Assembly (NCBI GenBank): GCA_964557295.1
Contig: CAZKZP010000005.1
Location: forward strand, 1-64,000
DNA length: 64,000 nt
Direction: 5' to 3'
Source of the DNA: JBFMHP01 sp964557295
GTDB lineage: Bacteria; Pseudomonadota; Gammaproteobacteria; RBG-16-57-12
Part shown: one piece after another, positions 53,759-63,627 of the stretch
How the letters are laid out: each line of letters opens with the position of its first letter
Position numbering within the stretch: the stretch's first letter is position 1
Program-made: the position numbers and the translations under genes
Notes under the pieces: generated by a model
Databases searched by the model: none
Seen by the model: only the letters and a program-made list of their open reading frames with translations
Told to the model about the DNA's origin: nothing

Positions 53759-54550
53759 ATGAAACGAAGTAATCGATCTCAGTATGCACCACTCGGTACA
53801 CAAGGTTTTGGTGCAACATTGTTATTGTTGACATTACTGAACTTGAGCTTTCATGCGAAGGCGAATGAAACATCACGCTCGAGTGTCGACATAGAAACCG
53901 GCGCGGTCTGGCAACGTTACAACGATGTACAGATTCCAGGGGATAGCGGCACTCGTTTTTCCCTATCCGATTTGGCTGGCAACGGCCCGTTTTCATTCAT
54001 GCGAGTTGAATTACTCTATCACGTCGATGATCGGCAACAGTTGCGATTTCTGCTAGCACCTCTTGAGTACACCGAGAGTGGCGTACTCGAAAAAGACGTA
54101 TTTTTTGAGGATCGAACCTTCTCAGCCGGAGTGATGACTGAGGCGAACTACAAATTCAACTCCTATCGTGCGAGCTACCGTTACCTTTTTTATGATGGCC
54201 CCAAATGGCGGTGGCATATAGGTGGAACGCTGAAGATCCGCGACGCCCGAATTGCGTTGAAACAGCAAGGCGCATCTTCCAGTAGTGATAATGTAGGGGT
54301 CGTGCCGCTCTTAAATCTGTACGGCAACTATCGATTCGCCAATCAATGGCGACTGATTATCGATTTCGACGGATTGGCAAGCCCTCAGGGGAGGGCCATC
54401 GATCTGGCTCTTAAACTGAATTACCACATCAACCAACACTTCTATCTCGGCGGCGGAATCCGCATTCTGGAAGGTGGTGCCGACAACGACAGGGTCTATA
54501 ATTTTGCTCAGTTCAATTATGCGCTGATCTCGGCAGGCTACTTTTTCTAA
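53759..54550 (+). CDS. Putative outer-membrane beta-barrel protein
   Basis: A 263-aa protein. ATG 53759 is followed by a charged N-terminus and a hydrophobic segment (GATLLLLTLLNLSFHAKA, cleavage about residue 36). The mature protein has alternating amphipathic strands with many aromatic residues (YKFNSYRASYRYLFY, KWRWHIGGTLKIRDARIAL, FYLGGGIRILEGGADNDRVY) and ends in GYFF, a classical C-terminal Phe for barrel assembly. No named family is recognised. Its start lies 29 nt past the terminator of the lipoprotein gene, so it needs its own promoter or read-through. Confidence 0.75.
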   Translation: MKRSNRSQYAPLGTQGFGATLLLLTLLNLSFHAKANETSRSSVDIETGAVWQRYNDVQIPGDSGTRFSLSDLAGNGPFSFMRVELLYHVDDRQQLRFLLAPLEYTESGVLEKDVFFEDRTFSAGVMTEANYKFNSYRASYRYLFYDGPKWRWHIGGTLKIRDARIALKQQGASSSSDNVGVVPLLNLYGNYRFANQWRLIIDFDGLASPQGRAIDLALKLNYHINQHFYLGGGIRILEGGADNDRVYNFAQFNYALISAGYFF

Positions 54551-54555
54551 AGGCC

Positions 54556-54680
54556 GGTTTCCGTCGGGCTTGCGACCAACCACGTGACGTGAAGACAGGT
54601 CGATGAAGACGGCCGGAAAGCGCCATCCCTGCTGGATCGACAGACCGCCGATGTCCGTCGTCCACGCCTAGCCGGGCATC
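54556..54680 (-). pseudogene. Relic of an IS3-type transposase (rve domain)
   Basis: On the minus strand a short frame reads AWTTDIGGLSIQQGWRFPAV and FIDLSSRHVVGRKPDG, closely resembling the DDE integrase core of IS3/IS481 OrfB (WxTDITYL...GWxYLAVVIDLFSRxVVGW), with the first catalytic Asp. An in-frame stop precedes it and nothing else of the transposase remains. Confidence 0.65.
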
Positions 54681-54763
54681 TCCAGTTTATTTTCATGATT
54701 CACTCCTTAGTTTCAGTCGAAATGTTTGAAATAAAGGGGACGTGCCTTTTTCCATCGTGACGC

Positions 54764-55486
54764 TCAGATCCTGGAAATCTGCGCCACGAGATAGCGTTCA
54801 ATCTTCTTCTCCCCCGCGCTGGCCGAGACATACACAATGGCGTCATCCTCGCGCTTGATCTCGCCGTCCGGGGCAATGAATTTATGCCAGCCAGTGGTGG
54901 CCCGTTCCGGCAGACGCTCGATGAGCGTGGTCATCTGGCCCTTCTTCACCTTGAGCGCGGTCAGCGGCAAGCGTTCAACCTTGCCGGTCTTGAGTTCTTC
55001 TTTGGCGGGCGGTTCGCCGAGGGTGTGGTCGAGGCTTTGGGCGATGACGCTGACGTCCACGGTCTTGTCGCCCACGCTGCTGATGGCGATGGTGACATTA
55101 CCCAGGCTGAAGACGAGGCTGGCGACGCGCGTGCTGCCCGGCTCCTGGCCGACATAGTTGATATCGCCGACCGCGGCGAGCTTGCCGGTGCCGCGGGGAA
55201 GGTCGGGACGCATGCTGTGGCGCAGTTGTTCGTGCAGTTGATATTGGGCGGCGCGCCAGTCGTCGGCCTCGGCGATGCCGATGCGCACCAGTTCCTGGCC
55301 GTCACTGCCCTTCCTTTCCCACAGGTAGACGGTCTCGTGGTGTCCCGGTGCGTGCTCCATGGGCACGACGTTGATGAGTTCCCAGCCGCGCAGTTCGTCG
55401 CCGCTCATGCGGTAGTTGTAGTTGTAGAGGCGGCGCCCGCGGGTGGTAGCGTCGGCCCAGGCTTGGAGATCGTAGGGGGTGTCCAT
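54764..55486 (-). CDS. Hypothetical protein paired with transglutaminase-like protein
   Basis: A 240-aa soluble protein of unknown family. The N-terminal half has conserved-looking aromatic segments (RRLYNYNYRMSGDELRGWEL, ETVYLWERKG) and the C-terminal half a beta-rich pattern with DGEIKREDDAIVYVSASAG. There is no signal peptide. It starts 10 nt after the stop of the 485-aa gene on the same strand, so the two form an operon. Codon use is GC-rich and normal for the window. Confidence 0.65.
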   Translation of the reverse strand: MDTPYDLQAWADATTRGRRLYNYNYRMSGDELRGWELINVVPMEHAPGHHETVYLWERKGSDGQELVRIGIAEADDWRAAQYQLHEQLRHSMRPDLPRGTGKLAAVGDINYVGQEPGSTRVASLVFSLGNVTIAISSVGDKTVDVSVIAQSLDHTLGEPPAKEELKTGKVERLPLTALKVKKGQMTTLIERLPERATTGWHKFIAPDGEIKREDDAIVYVSASAGEKKIERYLVAQISRI

Positions 55487-55496
55487 GGCGCGCGTC

Positions 55497-56954
55497 CTAG
55501 AGGATGGGGCGACGCTTGCGCGTCGTCGCCGGTTGCGGTTGGCAGGCGGCGCAGCCGCTCGCGGTGGGCGGACAGAGCCGCAGCCGGTAGTTCATGGTGG
55601 TGCAGTCGCCGAAGAGCATGTTGGTGGGCAGCAACGGGATGTGCTGCGTATCGGCGGCGGTGGGATCGGCGTCGCCATCGACCTTGAGGCAGCCGTCGAA
55701 CAGCCTATCGTTCTGGGTGCACGCCCCCTTCCACGCCACCTCGTGATAACTGAAGCCGCCATTGAAGGGCACGGCCCAGATGTTATAGCCGATGGCGATG
55801 ATGGGGTTGAGGTCGAAGCCCCAGCCACCATTCATCCGTGACTGCCACAGGTCGCAGCCGAGGAGATTGGCGAGCGTCGAGACGGTGTTGGCGCTGTCGG
55901 TGCAGTTGACCTTGCCGCCCAGGCCGGGGCCGCCATTGAGTCGGTCGAGCATCTGGGTGAGCTGGTAGCTGACATAACCATAGAAGGTCTGGCCCCACAC
56001 GGTGTCGTAGGAAACCCGTCCACATCCGTTGTAGCGCTCGGTGATGCGCGCAGCGGCGGTGTCACGATCGGTGGCGCCGCTCGCCCAGGTGCAGGCGATC
56101 TCGAGGGCATCGGTCCAGGGCAGGGAGGTGCTGCCCGGCGTCTGTACCCACGGCAAGGTGGGCGCGCGTAGGATCACGAACAGGCGATGGTGGGTGAGTA
56201 TCAGTTCGCGCCAGGGATCGGTGCTCTGGCGCCGCCACTGCCAGCGCCACAGGATGTTGTAGGCGTTGACGCCGTGGGCATGAAAGCTGGGGTGGGTGAG
56301 AGGGAAGGTCTCCAGGCCCGAGAGGCCGGCGCTGTCGAAGCTGATCCATTTCTCCCCAACCGGCCCCAGGCGTCCGCCGCCGATGGCGCGCACATAGGCC
56401 CCGCTCAGGCCGTTGGCCTTGAGGCGCACGCGGATGCCCAGAGGATTGCCTTGCGTTTCGTTGATCGCGTAGGCGGCGGGCGAGTCGGCATAGGTATGGG
56501 AGATGCCCTTGCGCCAGGCGGGCGACGGCGCGGCGGTGGTGGCGTTCTTGCGGAGGTTGAGGGCGTCATGCGTGAACGCGCCGTCGTGATAGTTGAACTC
56601 GATGGTCGAGATCTCGTGGACCGTGGTGGTGAACGCGTACAACAGGTCGTTGAACTTGTCCGGGCCGAGACCGTTGATGTGGCTGAGTTGGGTGAGGCTG
56701 GTGTAGCTGCCGAGGCTGGCGCGCTTGGTGAGGATGCGTTGCGCAACCGTGATGCCGATGTCGTAGTCGCGGATCTGATCGCCCCAGCCGTAAGCCGGAT
56801 CATCGGCGATGGGCCCCTCCACCGGCTCCAACCCGGCGAGCGCGGCGGCATGGGGTACCGTATTGAGAAACTCAAGAATGATGGACTGGGTCGCAGCGGT
56901 GGTGCCTGCGGAGGCGAGTTTGGCGAGGATGTATGAGGAAGTGAGGCCGGCCAT
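55497..56954 (-). CDS. Uncharacterised protein with helix-hairpin-helix and transglutaminase-like region
   Basis: A 485-aa protein with no signal peptide. Residues about 70-115 (AQRILTKRASLGSYTSLTQL, SHINGLGPDKFNDLL) form a helix-hairpin-helix-like unit as in GspK/ComEA-type proteins. The C-terminal region has GKVNCTDSANTVSTLANLLG, GFSYHEVAWKG and DGCLKVDGDADPTAAD in this order, a Cys-His-Asp arrangement compatible with a transglutaminase/papain-like active site. A Pro/Arg-rich tail with CAAC follows. Similar chains are known only as hypothetical proteins. Activity is inferred, not shown. Confidence 0.7.
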   Translation of the reverse strand: MAGLTSSYILAKLASAGTTAATQSIILEFLNTVPHAAALAGLEPVEGPIADDPAYGWGDQIRDYDIGITVAQRILTKRASLGSYTSLTQLSHINGLGPDKFNDLLYAFTTTVHEISTIEFNYHDGAFTHDALNLRKNATTAAPSPAWRKGISHTYADSPAAYAINETQGNPLGIRVRLKANGLSGAYVRAIGGGRLGPVGEKWISFDSAGLSGLETFPLTHPSFHAHGVNAYNILWRWQWRRQSTDPWRELILTHHRLFVILRAPTLPWVQTPGSTSLPWTDALEIACTWASGATDRDTAAARITERYNGCGRVSYDTVWGQTFYGYVSYQLTQMLDRLNGGPGLGGKVNCTDSANTVSTLANLLGCDLWQSRMNGGWGFDLNPIIAIGYNIWAVPFNGGFSYHEVAWKGACTQNDRLFDGCLKVDGDADPTAADTQHIPLLPTNMLFGDCTTMNYRLRLCPPTASGCAACQPQPATTRKRRPIL

Positions 56955-57081
56955 GGTCTTGCTGCTCGTGTCCAGAATGAAGTGTTGCTCTTATAAATCA
57001 AGACTAGACCCTGCACCCGCGATAGCAAGGTGCGCACGCCGATATCCAATGTGAAAAATTACGGGGCCTTCACCATGTCCG

Positions 57082-57696
57082 TCACAAGTAGAGCAGGATC
57101 GCGAAGTAGTGGCTCACGCTGCCGGCGAGCACGAACAGATGCCAGATCCCGTGGCACCAGGGGTACCAGCGGTCGAGGAGAAAGAACACCACGCCTGAGG
57201 TGTAGAAAATTCCACCGATCAGCAACCAGCGAAAGCCCGCCGGCGGCAGTGCGGCGATGATCGAATCCAAGGCGAAGACACAGGACCAGCCCATGACGAG
57301 GTAAAGAATGATGGGCACCACTCGGGGTCCCTTGCGCGGCAGTGCGTCCAGCACGATGCCGAATAGCGCCAGCCCCCAGATCGCGCCAAACATCCACCAG
57401 CCCAAGGCGCCCTTGAGTGCAACGAGCGTAAAAGGGGTGTAGGTCCCCGCGATCAGCAGGTAGATGGCCTGGTGGTCCAGCACATGGAATGTTCGTTTAA
57501 CCGGGCCGTCCAGGCTGTGATACAGGGTAGAGACGAGATAGAGCAGGAACAGGGTAAGCCCGTAGATGCTGTAACTGATGATCTTGCGGGTGTCCCCGTC
57601 CATGGCGGCAAATGTTACGAGCACCACGCTACCTGCCAGCGCGAAAACCGCGCCGATCAGGTGACTGATGCTGTTGAGTCGTTCCCCTTTGTACAT
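57082..57696 (-). CDS. Hemolysin III / PAQR-family membrane protein
   Basis: A 204-aa seven-helix protein with the family motifs NSISHLIGAVFALAGSVVL, STLYHSLDGPVKRTFHVLDH, AIYLLIAGTYTPF and GVVFFLLDRWYPWCHGIWHLFVL, whose His and Asp/Ser residues bind zinc in PAQR receptors. In bacteria the family (TrhA in E. coli) affects membrane-lipid balance; true haemolysis is doubtful. Its 3' end is present as a fragment at 22.3 kb. Confidence 0.9.
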   Translation of the reverse strand: MYKGERLNSISHLIGAVFALAGSVVLVTFAAMDGDTRKIISYSIYGLTLFLLYLVSTLYHSLDGPVKRTFHVLDHQAIYLLIAGTYTPFTLVALKGALGWWMFGAIWGLALFGIVLDALPRKGPRVVPIILYLVMGWSCVFALDSIIAALPPAGFRWLLIGGIFYTSGVVFFLLDRWYPWCHGIWHLFVLAGSVSHYFAILLYL

Positions 57697-57822
57697 GTGC
57701 TTTATTCTACACCCATCGTGATGCGGAGCTGTGGCGGCCGCAGGGACGCGGGCTAGGTGCGCCGGCCGGGCGGGCTCAACACCCGCCCTGCGTCGCAGGG
57801 GGCATTTCCTGAATATTGTGGC

Positions 57823-58737
57823 CTACACCACCACCGCAAACCACAGCGGCAAGGTGATGAGGCTGAGCGCGGTGCTCAGCGTGACCGCGGTGACATAGAG
57901 CCTGGTGTCGAGGTTGTAGCGGTCGCAGAGCACCATGCCGAGGATCATGCTTGGCATGGCGGCCTCCAACACGACCGCCGCGAGCACCCGGTCGTCGATA
58001 CCCAGCATGGTGCCGGCCCACCAGGCGTAGAGCGGCATGATCAGCAGCTGGATCAGGAAGGCGGGCAGCATCAGCGGCAGTTGACTCAGCTTGAACGAGG
58101 TCCAGCACAGGCCCATGCCCAAGGCGATCAGCATCAGCGGCACCACCGCCCCGCCGAGCATCTGCAACCAGTCGTGCAGCATCGCGGGCATCGGCATGTC
58201 GGCCAGGTTCAACGTGAGGGCGATGACCGCCGCCCACAGGGGTGGTACCTTGAGCAGGGCGATCAGGGCGTGCTCCTCGCGCGCCTGGCCGCCATAGCGG
58301 CTGGCCAGCCACACGCCGAGCGACAGCAGGATCGGCGTGCAGGCGAACAGATCGTATTGAATGGCGACGGTGCGCGCCCACGGTCCCAGGGTGTTCTCCA
58401 GCACGGGCAGGCCGAGATAGGTGGCGTTGGGAAAGGCCGCCGCCAAGACCAGGGCGCCGGCCATGAAGGCGGGGGTGCCGAGCCAGCGGTAGACCACCAT
58501 GGCCAATCCCAGTGAGACAAGGATGGCGGTGGCCGCCACCAGCGCGATCTTGATCACCGAGACATCGAGCGGCGCCTGCCACAGCACCAGCAGCACCAGG
58601 GCGGGCAGGAGGATGACGTAGACCAGCCCGGTGAGGGAGCGGCGCACGATGTCGACCGCCAGCCCGAAAGGCTGTTTGACGCGCCAGAACACACCACAGG
58701 CGATCAAGGCGACCATCTGCCCCAAAACCTCGTACAT
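57823..58737 (-). CDS. AEC-family permease
   Basis: A 304-aa membrane protein with about ten helices, of the auxin-efflux-carrier type: AALVLAAAFPNATYLGLPVL in the middle, GGAVVPLMLIALGMGL in the second half and a C-terminal TAVTLSTALSLITLPLW. Characterised bacterial members move malate or other carboxylates, but substrates cannot be predicted. AGGAGGAA precedes ATG 58737; a longer frame has no ribosome site. Confidence 0.88.
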   Translation of the reverse strand: MYEVLGQMVALIACGVFWRVKQPFGLAVDIVRRSLTGLVYVILLPALVLLVLWQAPLDVSVIKIALVAATAILVSLGLAMVVYRWLGTPAFMAGALVLAAAFPNATYLGLPVLENTLGPWARTVAIQYDLFACTPILLSLGVWLASRYGGQAREEHALIALLKVPPLWAAVIALTLNLADMPMPAMLHDWLQMLGGAVVPLMLIALGMGLCWTSFKLSQLPLMLPAFLIQLLIMPLYAWWAGTMLGIDDRVLAAVVLEAAMPSMILGMVLCDRYNLDTRLYVTAVTLSTALSLITLPLWFAVVV

Positions 58738-58982
58738 GCATTCCTCCTGTGGCCGATCCGGCGGCGTGTCATTATAGGTGTGAGCGCAATCGCAGACAAC
58801 CGAGGGCAGTGCGGCAAGAATTTGATTCCTTGCGGTTTTGCAGTTCAGGAACAAAATCCGACGCTTCCTATAGAAAAGCGCACCCTCGCCGCTAATACTT
58901 AGGTGGAGGCATCTGACTTTTTTATGACGTGCGCGCATGGTGCACTTCGATTCGATTTCGGCGTGAGACGCGAAAGGGTAGC

Positions 58983-59843
58983 GTGGTGGGTCTTAAGGCA
59001 TATCTGGGCAAGCGGCTGGCGCATTGGCTGAACAAGGAGGTTCAGGCCGCGGATACCCCTTTGTGCGATTTCAACCGCCTCGCACTCGAGATCCGCCCCT
59101 GCGATGTCCTGCTGGTGGAGGGCCGCACCCGTGTATCTCAGGTCATCAAGACCATCACCCAGAGCATCTGGACGCACTCGGCCCTGTACATCGGCCGTCT
59201 GGACGACATCCACGATCTGGCGCTGCGCGCGCGCATCCTCGAAGCCTATCGCGGCGATCCCCACGAGCCGATGCTGATCGACCCCTTGCTGGGCGAGGGC
59301 ACCATCATCTCCCCGCTCAGCAAATACCAGGACCATCATCTGCGCATCTGTCGCCCCAAGGGATTGTCCCCGAGCGACGTACCGCTGGTGATCACGCACG
59401 CCATCGATCACCTCGGGCTCAAGTACGACCTGCGCCAATTGCTGGATCTGGCGCGCTTCATGTTCCCCTACAGCATCCTGCCGCGGCGCTGGCGTTCGAC
59501 CCTGTTCCAGCATCAGCCGGGCATCCCCACCAAGACGGTCTGCTCGACCATGATCGCCTCGGCCTTCAGTTCCGTGCGCTATCCGATCCGTCCGGTGATG
59601 CATTACGACGAAGACGGCAGCCTGAAGATGTACCACCGCAATACCCGGCTCTACGTGCCGAGCGACTTCGACACCTCCCCCTATTTCGACATCATCAAAT
59701 ATCCGATGCTCGGGCCCGATGAACTCGCCCTCTATCGCCAGCTGCCGTGGGATGAAAGCGGCGCGATCTGCAATACCCGTGGCGATTGCTTCATCCCCGA
59801 GGCGGAATCCAAGCGCGCACAACGCCGCGTGGCCGAAAGTTAA
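58983..59843 (+). CDS. YiiX/YebB-like permuted papain-fold hydrolase
   Basis: A 286-aa protein of the NlpC/P60-related YiiX type with permuted order: IRPCDVLLVEGRTRVSQVIK, then His in SIWTHSALYIG, and later the nucleophile in TVCSTMIASAF. Family members may cut peptidoglycan peptides or lipid amides. No signal peptide is seen. GTG 58983 follows AAAGGG; a second GTG directly after is also possible. The gene is 32 nt upstream of fadE in the same direction, an association that suggests a lipid substrate (inference). Confidence 0.75.
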   Translation: MVGLKAYLGKRLAHWLNKEVQAADTPLCDFNRLALEIRPCDVLLVEGRTRVSQVIKTITQSIWTHSALYIGRLDDIHDLALRARILEAYRGDPHEPMLIDPLLGEGTIISPLSKYQDHHLRICRPKGLSPSDVPLVITHAIDHLGLKYDLRQLLDLARFMFPYSILPRRWRSTLFQHQPGIPTKTVCSTMIASAFSSVRYPIRPVMHYDEDGSLKMYHRNTRLYVPSDFDTSPYFDIIKYPMLGPDELALYRQLPWDESGAICNTRGDCFIPEAESKRAQRRVAES

Positions 59844-59875
59844 GGACCTAACAACACCAACCAAGAGATGTGATC

Positions 59876-62302
59876 ATGAGTAGTCTTATCGCCATCCTCA
59901 TCCTGCTCGCCACCTTGTGGACACTCGCCTATCAGCGCGTCAGCCTGCTCACAAGCACCTTGATTATCGGCGTCGAGCTGATCCTGTTCAGCTGGTATGG
60001 CGGCCCGCTCATTTTGCTCGGCCTGCTCTGGGCCGGCTTCCTGGTGACGGCCGCGATCCTCAACCTCATCTCGCTGCGGCGGGCCTTGATCAGCGACCGG
60101 GTGCTCGCCCTGTTCAAGCGCATCATGCCGCCGATCAGCCAGACCGAGCAGGAGGCCATCGATGCCGGCACGGTGTGGTGGGACGGCGATCTGTTCAGCG
60201 GCAACCCCGACTGGCAGAAGCTGCTGCAAGTGCCCAAGCCCAAGCTCACCCCGGAAGAACAGGCATTCATCGACGGCCCGGTGAGCGAGCTCTGCGCCAT
60301 GCTCGATGACTGGAAGATCACCCACGAACACAAGGATCTGCCGCCCGAGGTCTGGCAGTTCATCAAGGACAAGGGCTTCTTCGGCATGATCATCCCGAAG
60401 CAATACGGCGGCCTGGAATTCTCGGCCCTGGCCCACTCCAGCGTGGTGCATATGATCGCCAGCCGCTCGATCACCGCCGCGGTCACCGTGATGGTGCCCA
60501 ATTCGCTCGGCCCCGCCGAACTGCTGCTGCATTACGGCACCTACAGCCAGAAGAGCCACTACCTGCCGCGCCTGGCCAAAGGCCTCGAAGTCCCCTGCTT
60601 CGCGCTGACCGGCCCCGAGGCCGGGTCGGATGCCGGGGCCATGCCCGATACCGGCGTGGTCTGCCGTGGGCTGTTCGAGGGCAAGGAGATCGTCGGTATC
60701 CGCCTCAACTGGAACAAGCGCTACATCACCCTCGGCCCGGTGGCCACGGTGCTGGGGCTGGCCTTCAAGCTCTATGATCCGGAGGGTCTGCTCGGCGAGA
60801 AGAAATCCCTTGGCATCACCTGCGCGCTGATCCCGACCAACACGCCGGGCGTGACCATCGGCCAGCGCCATTATCCGCTCAACATGGTCTTCATGAACGG
60901 CCCGAACCAGGGCAAGGACGTGTTCATCCCGCTCGACTGGATCATCGGCGGCCCGAGCATGGCCGGCCAAGGCTGGCGCATGTTGATGGAGTCGCTGGCG
61001 GCGGGCCGCTCGATTTCGCTGCCGGCGCTGTCCACTGGCGCGGGCAAGCTCGCCAGCCGCGGCATCGGCGCCTACGCGCGCATCCGCCAGCAGTTCAAGA
61101 CCCCGATCGGCATGTTCGACGGCGTGGAAGAGGCGCTCACCCGCATCGCCGGGCTGACCTACATGCTGGAGTCCGCCCGCACCCTCACCACCCAGGCGGT
61201 GGATCTCGGGGAAAAACCGGCGGTGATCTCGGCGATCGCCAAGTACAACATGACCGAGGCGATGCGCCAGATCATCAACGACGCCATGGACGTGCAGGGC
61301 GGCGCGGCCATCTGCATGGGCCCGCGCAACATCCTGGCCCGCGCCTATCAGGCCATCCCCATCAGCATCACGGTGGAAGGCGCGAACATCCTCACCCGCA
61401 CCATGATCACCTTCGGCCAGGGCGCGATCCGCTGCCACCCGTATGTGCTGCGCGAGATCCAATCCAGCCATGACGACAACGGCGAGGCCTTCGACGAGGC
61501 GCTGTTCGGCCACATCGGCTTCACCATGGGCAACGCCGCCCGCGCCCTGTTCCAGGGCGTGACCGGCGCCAGCTTCGCCAGTTCCCCCATCGTCGCGGGA
61601 CCCGAGCGTTACTATTACCAGCAGCTCGGCCGCATGAGCGCCGCCTTCGCCTTCACCGCCGACATGGCGATGCTGGTGCTGGGCGGCTCGCTCAAGCGCC
61701 GCGAGAAGCTCTCCGGGCGGCTCGCCGATGCGCTGAGCCAACTCTATCTGGCCTCGGCCGTGCTCAAGCGCTACCACGACGACAGCCGCCAGGCCGGCGA
61801 CCTGCCCTTGATGCAATGGTGCTGCGAAAACGCGCTGTACAAGATCCAAGCGAGTCTGGATGGTTTCCTGCGCAACTTCCCCAATCGCCCCGCCGCCTGG
61901 CTGGTCCGCCGCGTGATCTTCCCGCTGGGACTGCCGTATAAAGCGCCGGACGATCAGCTCGGCCACAAGGTCGCGCAAGTCATCATGACGCCATCCGATG
62001 CCCGCAACCGCCTCACCGCCGGCATCTATCTGCCCGAGGCCACCGATGAACCGCTGGGCCGGCTCGATGACGCCCTGCGCAAGGTGGTCGAGGCCGAGGT
62101 GGTCGAGAAGAAACTGAGCCGGCTGGTTAAGAGCGGCGTGGTCAAGGGCGCCAGCAAGGCCGATCAGGCCAAGGAGGCCGTCGGCATCGGACAGCTCACC
62201 GCCGAGGAGGCCAAGGTATTGCTCGAAGCCGCCGCGGCGCGCTGGGATGTGATACAAGTGGATGATTTCAGCAGCGCCGAAATCAACCATCAACCTCGCT
62301 AA
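59876..62302 (+). CDS. fadE: Acyl-CoA dehydrogenase FadE
   Basis: An 808-aa FadE-type dehydrogenase, the usual long gammaproteobacterial form. Two N-terminal membrane helices (IAILILLATLWTLAY and GGPLILLGLLWAGFLVTAA) anchor it. Flavin-domain motifs CFALTGPEAGSDAGAMPDTG and YITLGPVATVLGLAFKLYDP follow, then DVQGGAAICMGPRNI and VEGANILTRTMI. It catalyses the first, FAD-dependent step of beta-oxidation. GTG 59870 is an alternative start. No FadR-like operator could be confirmed. Confidence 0.94.
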   Translation: MSSLIAILILLATLWTLAYQRVSLLTSTLIIGVELILFSWYGGPLILLGLLWAGFLVTAAILNLISLRRALISDRVLALFKRIMPPISQTEQEAIDAGTVWWDGDLFSGNPDWQKLLQVPKPKLTPEEQAFIDGPVSELCAMLDDWKITHEHKDLPPEVWQFIKDKGFFGMIIPKQYGGLEFSALAHSSVVHMIASRSITAAVTVMVPNSLGPAELLLHYGTYSQKSHYLPRLAKGLEVPCFALTGPEAGSDAGAMPDTGVVCRGLFEGKEIVGIRLNWNKRYITLGPVATVLGLAFKLYDPEGLLGEKKSLGITCALIPTNTPGVTIGQRHYPLNMVFMNGPNQGKDVFIPLDWIIGGPSMAGQGWRMLMESLAAGRSISLPALSTGAGKLASRGIGAYARIRQQFKTPIGMFDGVEEALTRIAGLTYMLESARTLTTQAVDLGEKPAVISAIAKYNMTEAMRQIINDAMDVQGGAAICMGPRNILARAYQAIPISITVEGANILTRTMITFGQGAIRCHPYVLREIQSSHDDNGEAFDEALFGHIGFTMGNAARALFQGVTGASFASSPIVAGPERYYYQQLGRMSAAFAFTADMAMLVLGGSLKRREKLSGRLADALSQLYLASAVLKRYHDDSRQAGDLPLMQWCCENALYKIQASLDGFLRNFPNRPAAWLVRRVIFPLGLPYKAPDDQLGHKVAQVIMTPSDARNRLTAGIYLPEATDEPLGRLDDALRKVVEAEVVEKKLSRLVKSGVVKGASKADQAKEAVGIGQLTAEEAKVLLEAAAARWDVIQVDDFSSAEINHQPR

Positions 62303-62314
62303 GGAGAAGACGCG

Positions 62315-63616
62315 ATGACAAAAACGACAACCCATATCGCACGACCGGTGTACGTGGTCGATGGCGCCCGCACCCCGTTCCTGAAGGCCAAGGGCAAGAC
62401 CGGCCCGTTCGCCGCCGCCGACCTTGCCACCTACGCGGGCCGGGCCGTGCTGGCGCGCATGCCTTTTGCGCCGACCGACCTGGATGAGGTGATCCTCGGC
62501 TGCGTGATGCCGGGGCCTGACGAGGCCAACGTCGCCCGCGTTGCCGCGCTGCGGCTGGAGTGTCAAAAACGCGTGCCCGCCTGGACCGTGCAGCGCAACT
62601 GCGCCTCCGGCATGCAGGCCCTGGACTGCGCCGTGAGCAACATCGCCAGCGGCCGCTCGCAGCTCGTGCTGGCCGGCGGCGTGGAATCGATGAGCCATGC
62701 CCCGGTGCTGCTCAACGAAACCATGGTCAACTGGCTGGCCGATTTGAACGGCGCCAAGAGCTTCGGCCAGAAACTCAAGGTCTTCAGCCAGCTGCGCGGC
62801 AAGCATCTTACCCCCATCATCGGCCTGCTGCGCGGCCTGCGCGATCCCATCGTCGGCCTGTCGATGGGCCAGACCGCCGAGATCATCGCCCACCGCTTCG
62901 GCGTGACCCGCGCGCAGATGGACGAGTTCGCCGCGCAGAGCCACCAGCGCCTGGCCAAGGGGCAGGACGAGGGGCATCTCGATGAGATCGTCCCGATCTA
63001 CGACACCAAGGGCAATGTCTATAAACACGACGACGGCCTGCGCCGCGACAGCGAACCGGCCAAGCTCGCCAAGCTCAAACCCGTGTTCGATCCCAAATTC
63101 GGCAAGGTCACCGCCGGCAACAGCGCGCAGATCACCGACGGCGCCGCGATGCTGATCCTGGCGAGCGAGGAGGCCGTGGCCCGATATTCGCTGCCGGTGC
63201 TCGGGCGCATCGTCGACTCGCAGTGGTCGGGACTGGAGCCGGAGGAGATGGGGCTCGGCCCCGCGCACGCCATGACCCCGATCATGCGTCGCCAGGGGCT
63301 GGGCGTGAGCGACATCGATTACTGGGAGATCAACGAGGCCTTCGCCGCGCAGGTGCTCGCCTGCCTCGCCGCCTGGGAGCACGCTGATTATTGCCGTGAC
63401 CATCTCGGGCTCGATGCGCCGCTGGGGCGCATCCCGCACGAGCGGCTCAACGTCGACGGCGGCGGCGTGAGCCTCGGCCACCCGGTCGGGGCCAGCGGGG
63501 CGCGCATCGTCCTGCACCTGCTCAACGTCCTCAAGCGCACCAATACCAAACGCGGCATGGCCAGCCTGTGCATCGGCGGCGGCCAAGGCGGCGCGATGCT
63601 GGTCGAACGAATCTAG
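62315..63616 (+). CDS. fadI: Acetyl-CoA C-acyltransferase FadI
   Basis: A 433-aa thiolase with nucleophile Cys in QRNCASGMQALD (about residue 94), His in GGVSLGHPVGASG and second Cys in MASLCIGGGQGGAML. The long form with the insert MVNWLADLNGAKSFGQKLKV is FadI-like rather than FadA-like. AAGGAG lies 8 nt before ATG, 12 nt after fadE. It performs the thiolytic step and partners with FadJ, which follows. Confidence 0.94.
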   Translation: MTKTTTHIARPVYVVDGARTPFLKAKGKTGPFAAADLATYAGRAVLARMPFAPTDLDEVILGCVMPGPDEANVARVAALRLECQKRVPAWTVQRNCASGMQALDCAVSNIASGRSQLVLAGGVESMSHAPVLLNETMVNWLADLNGAKSFGQKLKVFSQLRGKHLTPIIGLLRGLRDPIVGLSMGQTAEIIAHRFGVTRAQMDEFAAQSHQRLAKGQDEGHLDEIVPIYDTKGNVYKHDDGLRRDSEPAKLAKLKPVFDPKFGKVTAGNSAQITDGAAMLILASEEAVARYSLPVLGRIVDSQWSGLEPEEMGLGPAHAMTPIMRRQGLGVSDIDYWEINEAFAAQVLACLAAWEHADYCRDHLGLDAPLGRIPHERLNVDGGGVSLGHPVGASGARIVLHLLNVLKRTNTKRGMASLCIGGGQGGAMLVERI

Positions 63617-63627
63617 GAATCCGAGAT

